From Rubripirellula lacrimiformis (lineage in GTDB: Bacteria > Planctomycetota > Planctomycetia > Pirellulales > Pirellulaceae): a DNA stretch of 64,000 bases. The DNA is taken from positions 5,084,001-5,148,000 of the forward strand of contig NZ_CP036525.1 of NCBI RefSeq assembly GCF_007741535.1, written 5' to 3'. Below the pieces are notes generated by a model. It was not told where the DNA came from and ran no database searches. It saw only the letters and a list, made by a program, of their open reading frames with translations. Shown piece by piece: positions 45,205 to 54,714 of this stretch. Each line of letters begins with the position of its first letter. Position 1 is the stretch's first letter. A program made the translations under genes and the position numbers.

Positions 45205-46551
45205 TCACTCGGACTTCGGGAATAATGCGATCAGACTGTCGGCAAAGATCCTGTGACCGTTGACGTTGGGATGATTGATGTTGTTTTCCATCAGGGTGAT
45301 GTAGGGAATGCCCTGTCGCCATAGCCGACCGTAGCGAAGGGATCCTTCGGCGACCGCGATCTGGTTCTGTTTCGCAAAAGCACGAACGCCTTTGACGTAA
45401 GCGCGGGGATCGTCATCAATGTTCCGTTGGCTCGAAAATCCCATCCAGCTCGGACGGACATAGTGTGGGGTCAGGATAATCCACTCGGCACCTATCTTGC
45501 GGAAGTCGGCCAGGATCTTCCCATAACGCAGATCCACTTGCGGTTCCGAAAGACCGGCATCGTTGACGAATTCAGACACGATCAAATCGGGCTTCCGGTT
45601 CAACACCTTGTCTTGATAGTTGTGTTCGCTGCCCGGCGGCTCGCTCAGATAGCTACCGGTATTCCGTCCGCCCCAAGCCTCCGTGACCAATTCAATATTC
45701 GCGTTCGGATAACGTGATTTCAGACTCTCCACAAACATCGTTTGGTAGCGATTGAAGGTCGATACGCTGTCACCCCAGGCCAGGATTTCCAGCGGTTCTC
45801 CGGACTGCAGCTTCTTCAAAGACTCGGGCAACAGCCTTTCCGCAACCGATGAACCGCTCGCTGGCGTTTCAGGATAGGAGGTTTCCAAGATCGGGAAGAT
45901 TTGGTCCGCACTCAAGGCATCCATGCGGGCGGGAAGATAGACGTTCGCCAGCCGGGTCTGGCCCGCATCCAAAGTCGGCGGTTCGGGCATGGCAGCATGC
46001 GGCGTACCTGTCTTGAGCACGATCCGGTCATTGCCATCGATCACAATCGAATCAATGCGTTGTTTTGTGTGTTGGTAGTCGATGTACACCGGTTGGTCGG
46101 GTGCGATTGCTCCCTCTGGCAACCGACCGATCGTGCCGGAGACGAGGTCAGCCTCGTAGTCGATCCCTTTTTGGAATGTCTTGGCCGCAGGTTCCGGACC
46201 GGATCGAACGACGACGCTGGTGGGATCGAGCAAGCCTTCGACGGTGCATTCCGCTGCGATGACTCCCTTGAGCCGAGCACCCTTTCGCCAGCCCGATGTC
46301 GTCTTGGCGTCGAAATCGGGAAGCCGATCGAACTTTTCGTGCGTGACCGTGAAGATTTCAGGACCAGGAATCTTCAGCTCGGCGGAATCCGATTGCTGCC
46401 CCGGCACGGTTACCGAAACGGTCCACGGTCCCGTCAGCTGTACCTTGGCGGGCGCCGCGATGGGCGACTTTGCCGTGACAGACGTGACGCAGCAGATCGC
46501 GATCGCTTGCGTCAGAAGCAGGGCAGTGGAGAGTGTCAGGGTAGGTTTCAT
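45205..46551 (-). CDS. secreted SGNH/GDSL hydrolase (second type)
   Basis: A 448-residue exported protein with a signal peptide (LSTALLLTQAIAICCVTSVTA). The N-terminal ~250 residues form a beta-rich domain, followed by an SGNH core: AWGDSVSTFN (block I Ser), TEAWGGRNTGS (Gly), SEFVNDAG (Asn) and the C-terminal NHPNVNGH (His). At the Asp position of the usual D-x-x-H pair the sequence reads N-I-N-H, so the acid seems replaced by Asn. The enzyme may use a catalytic dyad or be inactive. Substrate is unknown. An ATG at 46551 gives the signal peptide. Confidence 0.8.
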   Translation of the reverse strand: MKPTLTLSTALLLTQAIAICCVTSVTAKSPIAAPAKVQLTGPWTVSVTVPGQQSDSAELKIPGPEIFTVTHEKFDRLPDFDAKTTSGWRKGARLKGVIAAECTVEGLLDPTSVVVRSGPEPAAKTFQKGIDYEADLVSGTIGRLPEGAIAPDQPVYIDYQHTKQRIDSIVIDGNDRIVLKTGTPHAAMPEPPTLDAGQTRLANVYLPARMDALSADQIFPILETSYPETPASGSSVAERLLPESLKKLQSGEPLEILAWGDSVSTFNRYQTMFVESLKSRYPNANIELVTEAWGGRNTGSYLSEPPGSEHNYQDKVLNRKPDLIVSEFVNDAGLSEPQVDLRYGKILADFRKIGAEWIILTPHYVRPSWMGFSSQRNIDDDPRAYVKGVRAFAKQNQIAVAEGSLRYGRLWRQGIPYITLMENNINHPNVNGHRIFADSLIALFPKSE

Positions 46552-46693
46552 GGGGTGACTTTCAATGCAGTGACTGAACTGGCCGCGAGTTCCGCGTTGT
46601 CGTTGCTGTTGTTGTTGTCGCGATTTCAACTCGCCCAACGGTGCCTCCGCTGTTCGAATGGACCAATTGGAAACATCCAATCTGCGTCGTCCT

Positions 46694-46765
46694 GGGATTC
46701 GCCAGAACTCCTGACCGTCGGGTCGGCGCTGGGCTAGCATCGGGCAGGGAATTCTAGCGAATCCT
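46694..46765. repeat. palindromic intergenic repeat, family A copy 2
   Basis: The arm GGGATTCGCCAGAACTCCTG (46694-46713) pairs with CAGGGAATTCTAGCGAATCC (46745-46764), and ACTACG follows as in copy 1. It lies between two genes on the minus strand and could fold as a large hairpin in RNA. Confidence 0.65.
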
Positions 46766-46813
46766 ACTACGGCAGTCCCGACACATTGCTATCGCACGAT
46801 CCGTAAGTGCGAA

Positions 46814-47776
46814 TCATTCTTGGGCGTTACGGTTCCCGGGTTGATTCTTCGCCCGCAGCTGATCAAGCGTTTTGACCAGTTGCCCAGGATCGTCGCACAA
46901 CAAGGATTCAGGATGATATTTCAGCAGCGGCAGAACGATCTCTGGTGTCCCTGTGGTCGCATCGAAATGAATCTTTGCTCCCGTCTCGCGAATCCTTCTC
47001 AGCAGTGTTGGGTCCTCTTCAATCCAGTCAATTTGAGGTCGCAAGTAGTCCAGGTTTGCCGCCAAAAAGGCATCCACCTGCTTCTTTTGACGCAGAAAGA
47101 TCAGCGTCTTCATTTCGGGCAAGCGTTCTTTGAGTTGCCGCGATTGTTCCACGGTTCGCACTGCCGAGATCGTACGTGCAGGCTCGCCATGGGCTCTCAA
47201 GGCCGCGACGATTCGATCCGCAAACACCACGCCTTCTTCCTTCAGGTCCAATTGAACAGCGATCCGTCCACGGCAAACTTGAAGTGCTTGATCCAGTGAC
47301 AGCACTCGCTGCGAATGGTACTCCGCACCAAACCAAGTTCCAGCGTCCAACGCTGCCAGTTCGGCCCAGGTCAGATCGTTGACGCGACCGCTGCCACTGG
47401 TCGTCCGGTCCACCTTCGCATCGTGCATGATCACCAACTTGCCATCTCGCGACGTGCGAACGTCGATCTCGACGGCCGTTGCTCCGGCTTCAATCGCTCT
47501 TTCGATCGCTGAGATGGTGTTTTCGGGGCGATCATGGCTAGAGCCACGATGTGCGGAAATGCGTTGCACGGCTTCCGCCGCTGCCGCCAAATCACCTGAA
47601 TGACTAGCACTGGGCGCCGCATCCGCTGCACGCACTTGGGCACCAGTACACGCAGCAACCAAAAACACGGCCATGAACACGAAGCAGCGGACAGCATCCC
47701 GTTGTTGAATTTCGCTTCGGCACAATGAATGCTTCCGAGCGAACGCAGACCGACAGGAATCATGAATGTGGATCAT
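46814..47776 (-). CDS. glycerophosphodiester phosphodiesterase
   Basis: A 320-residue protein. The GDPD core is clear: AHRGSSHDRPENT (H76, R77, E85), the metal-binding E103 and D105 in VEIDVR, and H118-D119 in VIMHDAKVDRTTSG. The enzyme hydrolyses glycerophosphodiesters to glycerol 3-phosphate and an alcohol. The N-terminal hydrophobic stretch with VAAC (C43) suggests either a lipoprotein or a signal peptide, so it is extracytoplasmic. The start at 47776 is the nearest ATG before that stretch. It is not obviously coupled to its neighbours. Confidence 0.88.
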   Translation of the reverse strand: MIHIHDSCRSAFARKHSLCRSEIQQRDAVRCFVFMAVFLVAACTGAQVRAADAAPSASHSGDLAAAAEAVQRISAHRGSSHDRPENTISAIERAIEAGATAVEIDVRTSRDGKLVIMHDAKVDRTTSGSGRVNDLTWAELAALDAGTWFGAEYHSQRVLSLDQALQVCRGRIAVQLDLKEEGVVFADRIVAALRAHGEPARTISAVRTVEQSRQLKERLPEMKTLIFLRQKKQVDAFLAANLDYLRPQIDWIEEDPTLLRRIRETGAKIHFDATTGTPEIVLPLLKYHPESLLCDDPGQLVKTLDQLRAKNQPGNRNAQE

Positions 47777-47936
47777 CGTGATCTTTCTTGTTTTGCAGAG
47801 ACCAGTTTCGCTGGGCACTTTGATAGGGTTACCGATTCGACAATCCCATCGGAGTTGAACATGGGAATCGTACTCGAATCGGATCGATTTCAGTATGTTT
47901 GATGCAAGCGATGAAGAACATTGTTCCCATGCACCG

Positions 47937-48039
47937 GTAGCGGAAGTCGTCAAGACTTTCGTCCCTCTCTCTCGCAATTCCGAAACTCTTGACGAGTTCC
48001 GCTACCAGTAATCCCGAAACTCTTGACGAGTTCCGCTAC
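47937..48039. repeat. palindromic intergenic repeat, family D (one arm duplicated)
   Basis: GTAGCGGAAGTCGTCAAGAC... (47937-47961) can pair over about 25 bp, with two mismatches, with CGAAACTCTTGACGAGTTCC... (47981-48005), and again with an identical copy at 48015-48039. The element lies just after the stop of the next gene on the minus strand. Confidence 0.75.
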
Positions 48040-48055
48040 GATGCGTTCGCCGATC

Positions 48056-51000
48056 TCATTGTTGGACTGCGTCGCCGTGGCGGAGCGTTCGCAGGTACTC
48101 GACCAAGTCGCAGAGTTGCTGCTCGGTGAAGTTTGCGACCAGGCCTTCGGGCATCAGCGAAACCGATTGCGGGCGTTCCTCTTCAACGTCATCTTCCTCG
48201 ATCGTGATCTGCTGGCCGGTGGCGATTCCCAGGGTAATTTTTCCGTCTTGGCGATCGAGTACCAATCCGTTTTGGATGCGTCCGTCGATGAATAGAAAGC
48301 TGGTCGCAACAAAGTTGTAATTGATCGCTCCACTTGGGTATTGGATGTGGTACAGGAGTTCACGTTCACCGTACTTCATCCCGACGGACGCCAGATCGGG
48401 ACCGACCAACGATCCTTCCCCCGTGACGCGGTGGCATCGTGCGCAAGCGGCGTCTTTGTGATTGGTAAACAGTTCGCGACCTCGTCCCGCGTTGCCGTGC
48501 AACGCCAACACCGCTTGCACATTGTGAATCTTCTTGCTGTCGATTCCCGAAGTCGCTGGCAGTTGCTGCTCAGCCAGGTGGCGAATTCGGCCATCGGAGT
48601 GATTGTGCAACAGGAACGACATTTCGCTTTCCAAGTCCGCGGCAATTTCGGACTGTTTCTGCAGCGACAAGACCGCGTCGGCTCCCCGCGAAGTGGTGGC
48701 GACAAGCTGCAAAGATTTGCGTCTTGCGTCGAGTGGCATGTTGTTATCTAGCAGGACATTCAGCAGAGCGGATTGTGCAGACTCGTCGCCAACCAAGCTG
48801 ATCGCCTCTAGCCCGGCCAATGCGATCTGGCCACCGCTCGAACTCCCCTTGGAACTACCGACCAACTCGGCAGCCAACTCAGCAACAGGCTTGTGCGTCA
48901 TTTTCCCAAGTGACGTCAATGCTGCAACACGGACGATCGCCTGCTGGGAATCGTCGGCGGCAATGTCCATCAGTGGTTCTGCAAATCCCTTCATTTTCGC
49001 GCGTGCCAACGACTCGATCGCGGGAACCTGCAACACGGGTGATTTCAATGCAACCATGAATACCTTCCGCAACGATTCATCGTCGACAAGCTGGTTCCAG
49101 TCGCCGGAAAGACCGCGACCAAGTTGCCGGACGATGTCGAGCTTGCCGTCGTCTGCGACTCCAGCGGCGAAAAATCGTTTGATCAGCAAGCGACCAGCTG
49201 CCGGGTCTGAAATCCCAACCAAAGCGAGCGAGGCAGCTTGTTCGACCGACGGTGAATGGTTGTGCGATAGCAGACGCTCGATCGCCGGCAACGTTTCACT
49301 CCGCTGAAGCACCCACGCTAAGCCAAGCACGCGTGACGCCGCATTCGAGGGCGGCAGTTCATCCTGAGGCCGAAGGAACGCATCATTGGTACCGACGGGG
49401 TAAAACGGAGGCACTGCGATCGGTTGCTCGTCCCACCCATCTTCAATCGCGGTGTTCACCAAGCGGTTGAAGAGATCTTGTAGGAAATCAGGTTCGCGAA
49501 CAATCAACGCCCCCCGGAGTGCTTCCAGATAAAGCCGGTCACGCCCGTCCCATGCAGCGGCTAGCTCTTGCAACGCGACGTTGATCCCTTCGGTGGGCTG
49601 ATTCGAAATCGCCAGCAATAATGCTCGCCGCACGCCGGCATCCGTGTCGTCGACGAGGGCCATGATTTTGTCGAGGTCCTGATCCGACGGATTGTGTTGG
49701 TCCGATAAACTGAGCAAGCCGACTGCCATTTCGCGAATTCGCGGGTTCGGATCCAGCAGAGCTTCTGCCACATCCGCATCGCCGGTGGTCGGGAGTGCAT
49801 GCAGGACGTGAAGAGCTCGCGCACGGACAACGGGGTTTGCGTCCTGAAACAACCACAGCAATTCGCTCCGAGAATCCGCACCTTGTCGCAGGAGTTGGTC
49901 ACGTGCGGCCAGTCGTGCCACTGGGTTGGGTGACTGCAGGGCTTCGATCGCATTGTTCCCGTCGAATGTCAACGCGTTCTGCTCTGCGGTCACCGCGCCG
50001 ACACGATAAATACGCCCGGTCGTTTGATCCGAAAACCGGTTACCACCGACCCCGGCATCGTACCAATCACACACGAACAGCGATCCATCTGCGGCAACGG
50101 AGACGTCGACGGGGCGGAACCAGTCGTCATCACCTTTTAGCAGCACGCCATAGTCCGATCGGAAACCGGCTCCGAAGCGTACGATCCGGTGCAAATTGAC
50201 TTGATGGGTCCCCGAGTCAACTTGCAACACCGCACCGTAGTACTGTTCCGGCAAAAGGTTTCCTTCGTAAACGATCAGCCCGCTGGGAGCACCGTTTCCA
50301 GTGCCGACCAACTTGGGAATGATCCCAGGCAATTCTTCGGCCCAGTGTCGCGACGAATCGGGATGCTGATATCCATACTCGCCACCGGCCATCACCCAGT
50401 ACATCCGGCAACCACGATTGCCGTCATCGTCATTGTCGCTGCCAAACACGTTTCCGAATGAATCAACCGCAGCTTCGTAGTTGTTGCGATGCCCCGACGA
50501 CAGGATCTGCAATTCGGTTCCGTCGCGGTTGACTCGTAGCGTCGCGCCAACGTTCGTCGACGTCACACGTCGGCCGGATTGATCGAGCACATCCAACGTG
50601 GGGTCACCTGATTTCCGCTTATCCGCTCCATAACGGGCATCGCCTACGGTAAAGTAAAGTTTGCCGTCGGGGCCAAACGTCATCCCATGCAATCCGTGGT
50701 CGCTGTCGACGCCGCGAAAACCCGTCAGCAGAGCGTATCGGTGATCCGCTTTGTCGTCCCCATCGGTATCTTCCAAAACCAGAAAGTCCGGTGAATTGCC
50801 CGTGTAAACCCGGGTTCCCGTTTGAACGCCATCCTTCCAGATCTCCTCCACGGCCAGACCCAACGGAACCGGAAAGATGTTGTCAGCGAACACGGTCACC
50901 TTGTCGGCTTTCCCGTCTCCATCGGTGTCGCTAAGGATCTTGATTTGATCCGCACCCTCGACTCGGCCCATCGAATCAAACTGTCTCTGTTTCATGCGGT

Positions 51001-51217
51001 AGTTCAGGCCTTCAGCAATCCAAACGCGACCGCGCGAATCGATTTCCATGGCCGTTGGGTTCCTGACCATCGGCTCGCTGGCCCACAGAGAAACGTCCAA
51101 TCCTTCGGCAGGATGCAACGATTTGAGTGAATCGTCCGGTGAGATTTGAGCAGACGCACTGACGCAATTGACGACGACACAAAGCAGACAGGCAAGCAGC
51201 CGAGGGGATCGCAACAT
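48056..51217 (-). CDS. PVC-type haem-binding CxxCH protein with beta-propeller and HEAT repeats
   Basis: A ~1053-residue exported protein. After the signal peptide (LLACLLCVVVNCVSASA) the N-terminal ~400 residues form a membrane-bound-dehydrogenase-like propeller (GLDVSLWASEP, DGDGKADKVTVFAD, DHGLHGMTFGPDGKLYFTVGD). A middle region of about 450 residues has HEAT-like helical repeats. The C-terminal part carries a cytochrome c-type motif CARCH (C925, C928, H929) and the conserved GxLVGPDLASVG segment. Such proteins are plentiful in Planctomycetes and Verrucomicrobia, probably as periplasmic dehydrogenases of unknown substrate. The ATG at 51217 was preferred over a TTG at 51259 since it starts the signal peptide. 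Confidence 0.92.
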   Translation of the reverse strand: MLRSPRLLACLLCVVVNCVSASAQISPDDSLKSLHPAEGLDVSLWASEPMVRNPTAMEIDSRGRVWIAEGLNYRMKQRQFDSMGRVEGADQIKILSDTDGDGKADKVTVFADNIFPVPLGLAVEEIWKDGVQTGTRVYTGNSPDFLVLEDTDGDDKADHRYALLTGFRGVDSDHGLHGMTFGPDGKLYFTVGDARYGADKRKSGDPTLDVLDQSGRRVTSTNVGATLRVNRDGTELQILSSGHRNNYEAAVDSFGNVFGSDNDDDGNRGCRMYWVMAGGEYGYQHPDSSRHWAEELPGIIPKLVGTGNGAPSGLIVYEGNLLPEQYYGAVLQVDSGTHQVNLHRIVRFGAGFRSDYGVLLKGDDDWFRPVDVSVAADGSLFVCDWYDAGVGGNRFSDQTTGRIYRVGAVTAEQNALTFDGNNAIEALQSPNPVARLAARDQLLRQGADSRSELLWLFQDANPVVRARALHVLHALPTTGDADVAEALLDPNPRIREMAVGLLSLSDQHNPSDQDLDKIMALVDDTDAGVRRALLLAISNQPTEGINVALQELAAAWDGRDRLYLEALRGALIVREPDFLQDLFNRLVNTAIEDGWDEQPIAVPPFYPVGTNDAFLRPQDELPPSNAASRVLGLAWVLQRSETLPAIERLLSHNHSPSVEQAASLALVGISDPAAGRLLIKRFFAAGVADDGKLDIVRQLGRGLSGDWNQLVDDESLRKVFMVALKSPVLQVPAIESLARAKMKGFAEPLMDIAADDSQQAIVRVAALTSLGKMTHKPVAELAAELVGSSKGSSSGGQIALAGLEAISLVGDESAQSALLNVLLDNNMPLDARRKSLQLVATTSRGADAVLSLQKQSEIAADLESEMSFLLHNHSDGRIRHLAEQQLPATSGIDSKKIHNVQAVLALHGNAGRGRELFTNHKDAACARCHRVTGEGSLVGPDLASVGMKYGERELLYHIQYPSGAINYNFVATSFLFIDGRIQNGLVLDRQDGKITLGIATGQQITIEEDDVEEERPQSVSLMPEGLVANFTEQQLCDLVEYLRTLRHGDAVQQ

Positions 51218-51291
51218 GAACAACGTCCGTACAAAACGCGAGGGATGGAGCAGAGTCAATATAGACGAACCGAAGACTTAAGCACCGACAC

Positions 51292-52815
51292 TTAGGCACC
51301 GACGTTGATCCGCCGCAGCAGGTTCAGAATTTTTTGATTCAACGGTGTCAAACGCGTACGACCGTATTGATCCCCAAGTTTGCGGATCGCTTCGGCCTGG
51401 GTGGGGTACGGATGAATGGCGCCTGCGATCTTCCCCAGCCCGATCTCGTTGACCATGGCCAGGGTAAGTTCCGAAATCATATCGCCGGCATTCTTGGCGA
51501 CGATCGTTGCCCCCAGGATCTGGCCGGATCCTTTCTTGGTGTGAACTTTGACGAAACCATCGTCATCGCCTTCTAGAATCGCGCGATCAACGTCACTGAA
51601 ATGCTGGACGTAGGTATCGATCGCAATCCCCGATTTCTCGGCATCGTGCTCGTATAGGCCGACATGAGCGATTTCGGGAGACGTGTAGGTTGCCCAAGGG
51701 ATGACCAGGTCGCTGACCTTTTTCTTCCCCAGCGGTCCCACGGCAAACAGCGTGTTTTGGATCACGATTCGGGCCATGAAGTCAGCCGCGTGCGTGAACT
51801 GATACTTGGAACACACATCACCCGCGGCATAGATCCGCGAGTTCGTGGTCTGCAGGTTGTCATTCACAACGACACCCTTGCGATCAAAGTCGACACCAAC
51901 GCCTTCCAAATTCATGTTGTCGACGTTCGGTGCACGCCCGACCGCGACCAACAACTGATCGACCGGTTCGTCGTAACTTTTGCCGTGCGAATCCACCGTC
52001 AACCGAATCCCGCCGTCCTGTTTGATTTCCAAATTCTGACCGCAACACAACAAGTGGACTCCGTCCTTGACGATCTGCTGATGAACGACTTCGGCCGCGT
52101 CACGGTCTTCTTTCGACAAAATTCCATGCTCGGATTCAACCAGGAACACCTCGCTGCCAAGTTGAGCAAACGACTGCGCCATTTCACAACCGATCGGGCC
52201 GGCCCCGATGATGCCGATTCGTTTGGGGAGTTCGGTTAATGAGAAAACAGATTCGTTGGTTAGGTAGTTGACCTCGGATAGCCCCGGGATCGGAGGCGCG
52301 GCGGCGCGCGCGCCGGTTGCAATCACGGCCCGTTTGAACTTCAGCGATGTACCAGCAACGTCGACGGTTTCCGAATCAACAAACTGTGCCTGGCCAAAGT
52401 AGACGTCGATTCCGAGATCACGAAAACGGCTAGCGGCATCGTTGCGGCTGATCTTGGCACGCAGCTTGCGCATCCGCTGCATCACGCCGCCGAAATCGAC
52501 CGAGACGCCTTCGGGAACATCGACGGAGAAGTCGCCTGCGCTCTTTACCGCCGCTGCCGCCCTGGCTGCACTGATCACTCCTTTGGACGGTACGCAGCCC
52601 ACGTTCAGGCAGTCGCCCCCCATCAAGTCACGTTCGATGATCGCAACACGCGCTCCCAATCCCGCAGCCCCAGCGGCGGTGACGAGCCCCGCGGTCCCAG
52701 CGCCAATGACCACCAAGTGATAGGGCCGACTGGGTTTCGGATTCGTCCAATCCCGAGGGTGAACGTTCGATTCGAGTTCCTGGTTGTGTTCGTCAAGCGG
52801 TAGCAGCGCATTCAT
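51292..52815 (-). CDS. mercuric-reductase-like FAD-dependent pyridine nucleotide-disulfide oxidoreductase
   Basis: A 507-residue flavoprotein. The FAD-binding motif is GAGTAG (38-43), the redox-active disulfide C69-L-N-V-G-C74 is intact, and the C-terminal HPYPTQAE carries the His-Glu pair used in the family. It lacks both the N-terminal HMA metal-binding domain and the C-terminal Cys pair of true MerA, so mercury reduction is unlikely. Similar proteins are often annotated mercuric reductase and are found beside or fused to TVP38/TMEM64 membrane proteins, as here (138 bp downstream of that gene). Substrate is unknown. The start at 52815 gives a ~32-residue N-terminal extension. Confidence 0.88.
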   Translation of the reverse strand: MNALLPLDEHNQELESNVHPRDWTNPKPSRPYHLVVIGAGTAGLVTAAGAAGLGARVAIIERDLMGGDCLNVGCVPSKGVISAARAAAAVKSAGDFSVDVPEGVSVDFGGVMQRMRKLRAKISRNDAASRFRDLGIDVYFGQAQFVDSETVDVAGTSLKFKRAVIATGARAAAPPIPGLSEVNYLTNESVFSLTELPKRIGIIGAGPIGCEMAQSFAQLGSEVFLVESEHGILSKEDRDAAEVVHQQIVKDGVHLLCCGQNLEIKQDGGIRLTVDSHGKSYDEPVDQLLVAVGRAPNVDNMNLEGVGVDFDRKGVVVNDNLQTTNSRIYAAGDVCSKYQFTHAADFMARIVIQNTLFAVGPLGKKKVSDLVIPWATYTSPEIAHVGLYEHDAEKSGIAIDTYVQHFSDVDRAILEGDDDGFVKVHTKKGSGQILGATIVAKNAGDMISELTLAMVNEIGLGKIAGAIHPYPTQAEAIRKLGDQYGRTRLTPLNQKILNLLRRINVGA

Positions 52816-52953
52816 ATCAGTTCGTTTCCTTGGGATCGCCGCATCAACGGCCGCAGGTGAAAAGGGGATACTGTTCTGGACTCCTGCCCAGCATCGCTGG
52901 ACCAAGGTGACTGCCACCAAGCTTCCAGCGCCGATCGGATCGTCTGCCAGTCG

Positions 52954-54654
52954 CTATCGTGGCTGTTGGTTGCCGACGCTATTGAGCCGCCAATCGTAGG
53001 TCAGCCAGGACGGCTGCGGCGTGGCACCGTCATCGATGGTCGCCGCCAAATCGGGGGAATAGCGGGCGGCAAACTGGACGACACTGCCGGCAGCCTGTTC
53101 GAAGTCGTTGCCGTACCAGTTGTACAAATTCGTAAGCTGAAGCTCTGCCGATTCAGGGTCAAACACAAACCATGTCCGATGGCCATGCACATACAGGGTT
53201 TGTTCCCGAAGCTGTTCGTCGATACGATCCGCCAAATAGGCTTCATTGCGTAGCGGCGGGCACCCGACTGCGGCACAGACCAGTGCAAAGTGGATGCGGG
53301 GCTCGGCAAAATGGGGACGGATCTGTTCGTGTTCGATCTGATTCAGACTCAGTTCCATCCCGCCAACGTTCCAGCGAACAGCATCCCAGCGATCTGCGTC
53401 GGGGATGTCCATGATCGAATCAATGGGCTGATGATCTAAGATCAACTTCAATGTCGCGGCATTGTAGGCGTTGATCAGAAACGCCAATTTCTCGTTTCGT
53501 CCCAGATCGCCGAAAGGTGCCTCAGCGATCGACAATAGATACGCATCCAGATCAGCTTCGTCGGAGCTCAGCGCACCGTAGTTCACCCATCCGTTTTCGT
53601 CGACGTGATTCTTTAGCAACCTGTCCAAGATCGAGTGATCGATCGTCGGACCGTCCGGATGGGCTGCATAGGATTCTTGAACCACAACCTGGGGTGGCCC
53701 GAACAGACCAACCAGTGACCTTTCGATCTGGCCGGCGTTGAAAAACACATACACCGCAGCGGCAACCGACACGACCGCGACGGCCATCACCATCATCACG
53801 CTGCGAACACTCGGCCCGGTCGCCGTACCATCTTGGTTGTCGCTGCTGCCAACCGAATCGGCGCCTTCACTATCGACGTCGGCGGTCTCGCTGACTTGTT
53901 CTTGCAACTTGCGGCGGGCCAACCGAGTCACGTAAACCGTCACCACAACCGTGGCCAACAAGCCAACCACCAGCATTGCCCATTCGGCTGTGCTCCGTTG
54001 CCGATCGGCACCGACGGCTGCGCCGGTGGCGTGGCCGATGTAGACGAACAAAAACGTGCCCGGCAACATCGCAATCCAACTGGTCACCACATAGGGCCAA
54101 AAGCGAACGGCGGTCAGTCCATACAGGTAGTTCTGAAGATTGAAGGGAATCGCAGGGGAAAGCCGCAGCAGGCCGACGATCTTCCAGCCACCTTCGGCGA
54201 TCGCGCGATCGATCGCACCGAAGTGACGGTTTCCCTTGGCGAGGCGGGCAACCTTCTCTCGAGCTCCATAGCGAGCGATCAGAAAGGCTAGCGAGGCCCC
54301 AATCGTCGAACCGATCGAAACGGCAACCATCCCAACCCCAAGCCCAAACAGCGCCCCAGCAGCAAGCGTCAGGATCGTCCCCGGCACAAACAGCACAGTC
54401 GCCACGATATACATCAACACCAACACCACCGGGCCCCAAAATCCGAGGCTCGCAATCCAAACCTTCCCGGCTGACATTGCTTGGTCAAACGGCAGCGATC
54501 GAAAAATGACCAGAACGGACACAACGATCAACAGCATCGCAGCCCAGCGCAGGACCAACAGCATCCGTTTGTTCGCGTCCGTCGAATCGGAGGCGGCGGA
54601 CGACGTTTTGCCTCCCGCACCGTTGTCGGCAATCAAGTTAGACGTCGTATTCAT
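52954..54654 (-). CDS. TVP38/TMEM64 (DedA-like) membrane protein fused to DUF547 domain
   Basis: A 566-residue protein. Residues ~30-245 are the TVP38/TMEM64 membrane domain, with the hallmark VPGTILTLAAGALFG, an internal RLSPAIPFNLQNYLYGLT loop and several helices. An acidic linker follows (about 250-280), then another helix (VMMVMAVAVVSVAAAVYVFF, near 285-305) and a DUF547 domain to the end (NAYNAATLKLIL, HFALVCAAVGCPPLRNEAY, YNWYGNDF). TVP38 proteins are thought to transport lipids or small molecules. DUF547 is a papain-like fold of unknown activity (family knowledge). With two helical regions, DUF547 probably faces the periplasm. The order suggests an operon with the neighbouring flavoprotein and NrtS. 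Confidence 0.88.
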   Translation of the reverse strand: MNTTSNLIADNGAGGKTSSAASDSTDANKRMLLVLRWAAMLLIVVSVLVIFRSLPFDQAMSAGKVWIASLGFWGPVVLVLMYIVATVLFVPGTILTLAAGALFGLGVGMVAVSIGSTIGASLAFLIARYGAREKVARLAKGNRHFGAIDRAIAEGGWKIVGLLRLSPAIPFNLQNYLYGLTAVRFWPYVVTSWIAMLPGTFLFVYIGHATGAAVGADRQRSTAEWAMLVVGLLATVVVTVYVTRLARRKLQEQVSETADVDSEGADSVGSSDNQDGTATGPSVRSVMMVMAVAVVSVAAAVYVFFNAGQIERSLVGLFGPPQVVVQESYAAHPDGPTIDHSILDRLLKNHVDENGWVNYGALSSDEADLDAYLLSIAEAPFGDLGRNEKLAFLINAYNAATLKLILDHQPIDSIMDIPDADRWDAVRWNVGGMELSLNQIEHEQIRPHFAEPRIHFALVCAAVGCPPLRNEAYLADRIDEQLREQTLYVHGHRTWFVFDPESAELQLTNLYNWYGNDFEQAAGSVVQFAARYSPDLAATIDDGATPQPSWLTYDWRLNSVGNQQPR

Positions 54655-54714
54655 GAGGGCGGCCTGTTCGTGCAAATGAAGTGTTGGGCTCCGGATATCA
54701 AATAGACGCGGCAG

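Noticed and set aside
51292-52815. True mercuric reductase (merA)
   Set aside because: There is no HMA domain and no C-terminal Cys pair, and no merR/merT/merP neighbours, so mercury resistance is not supported.
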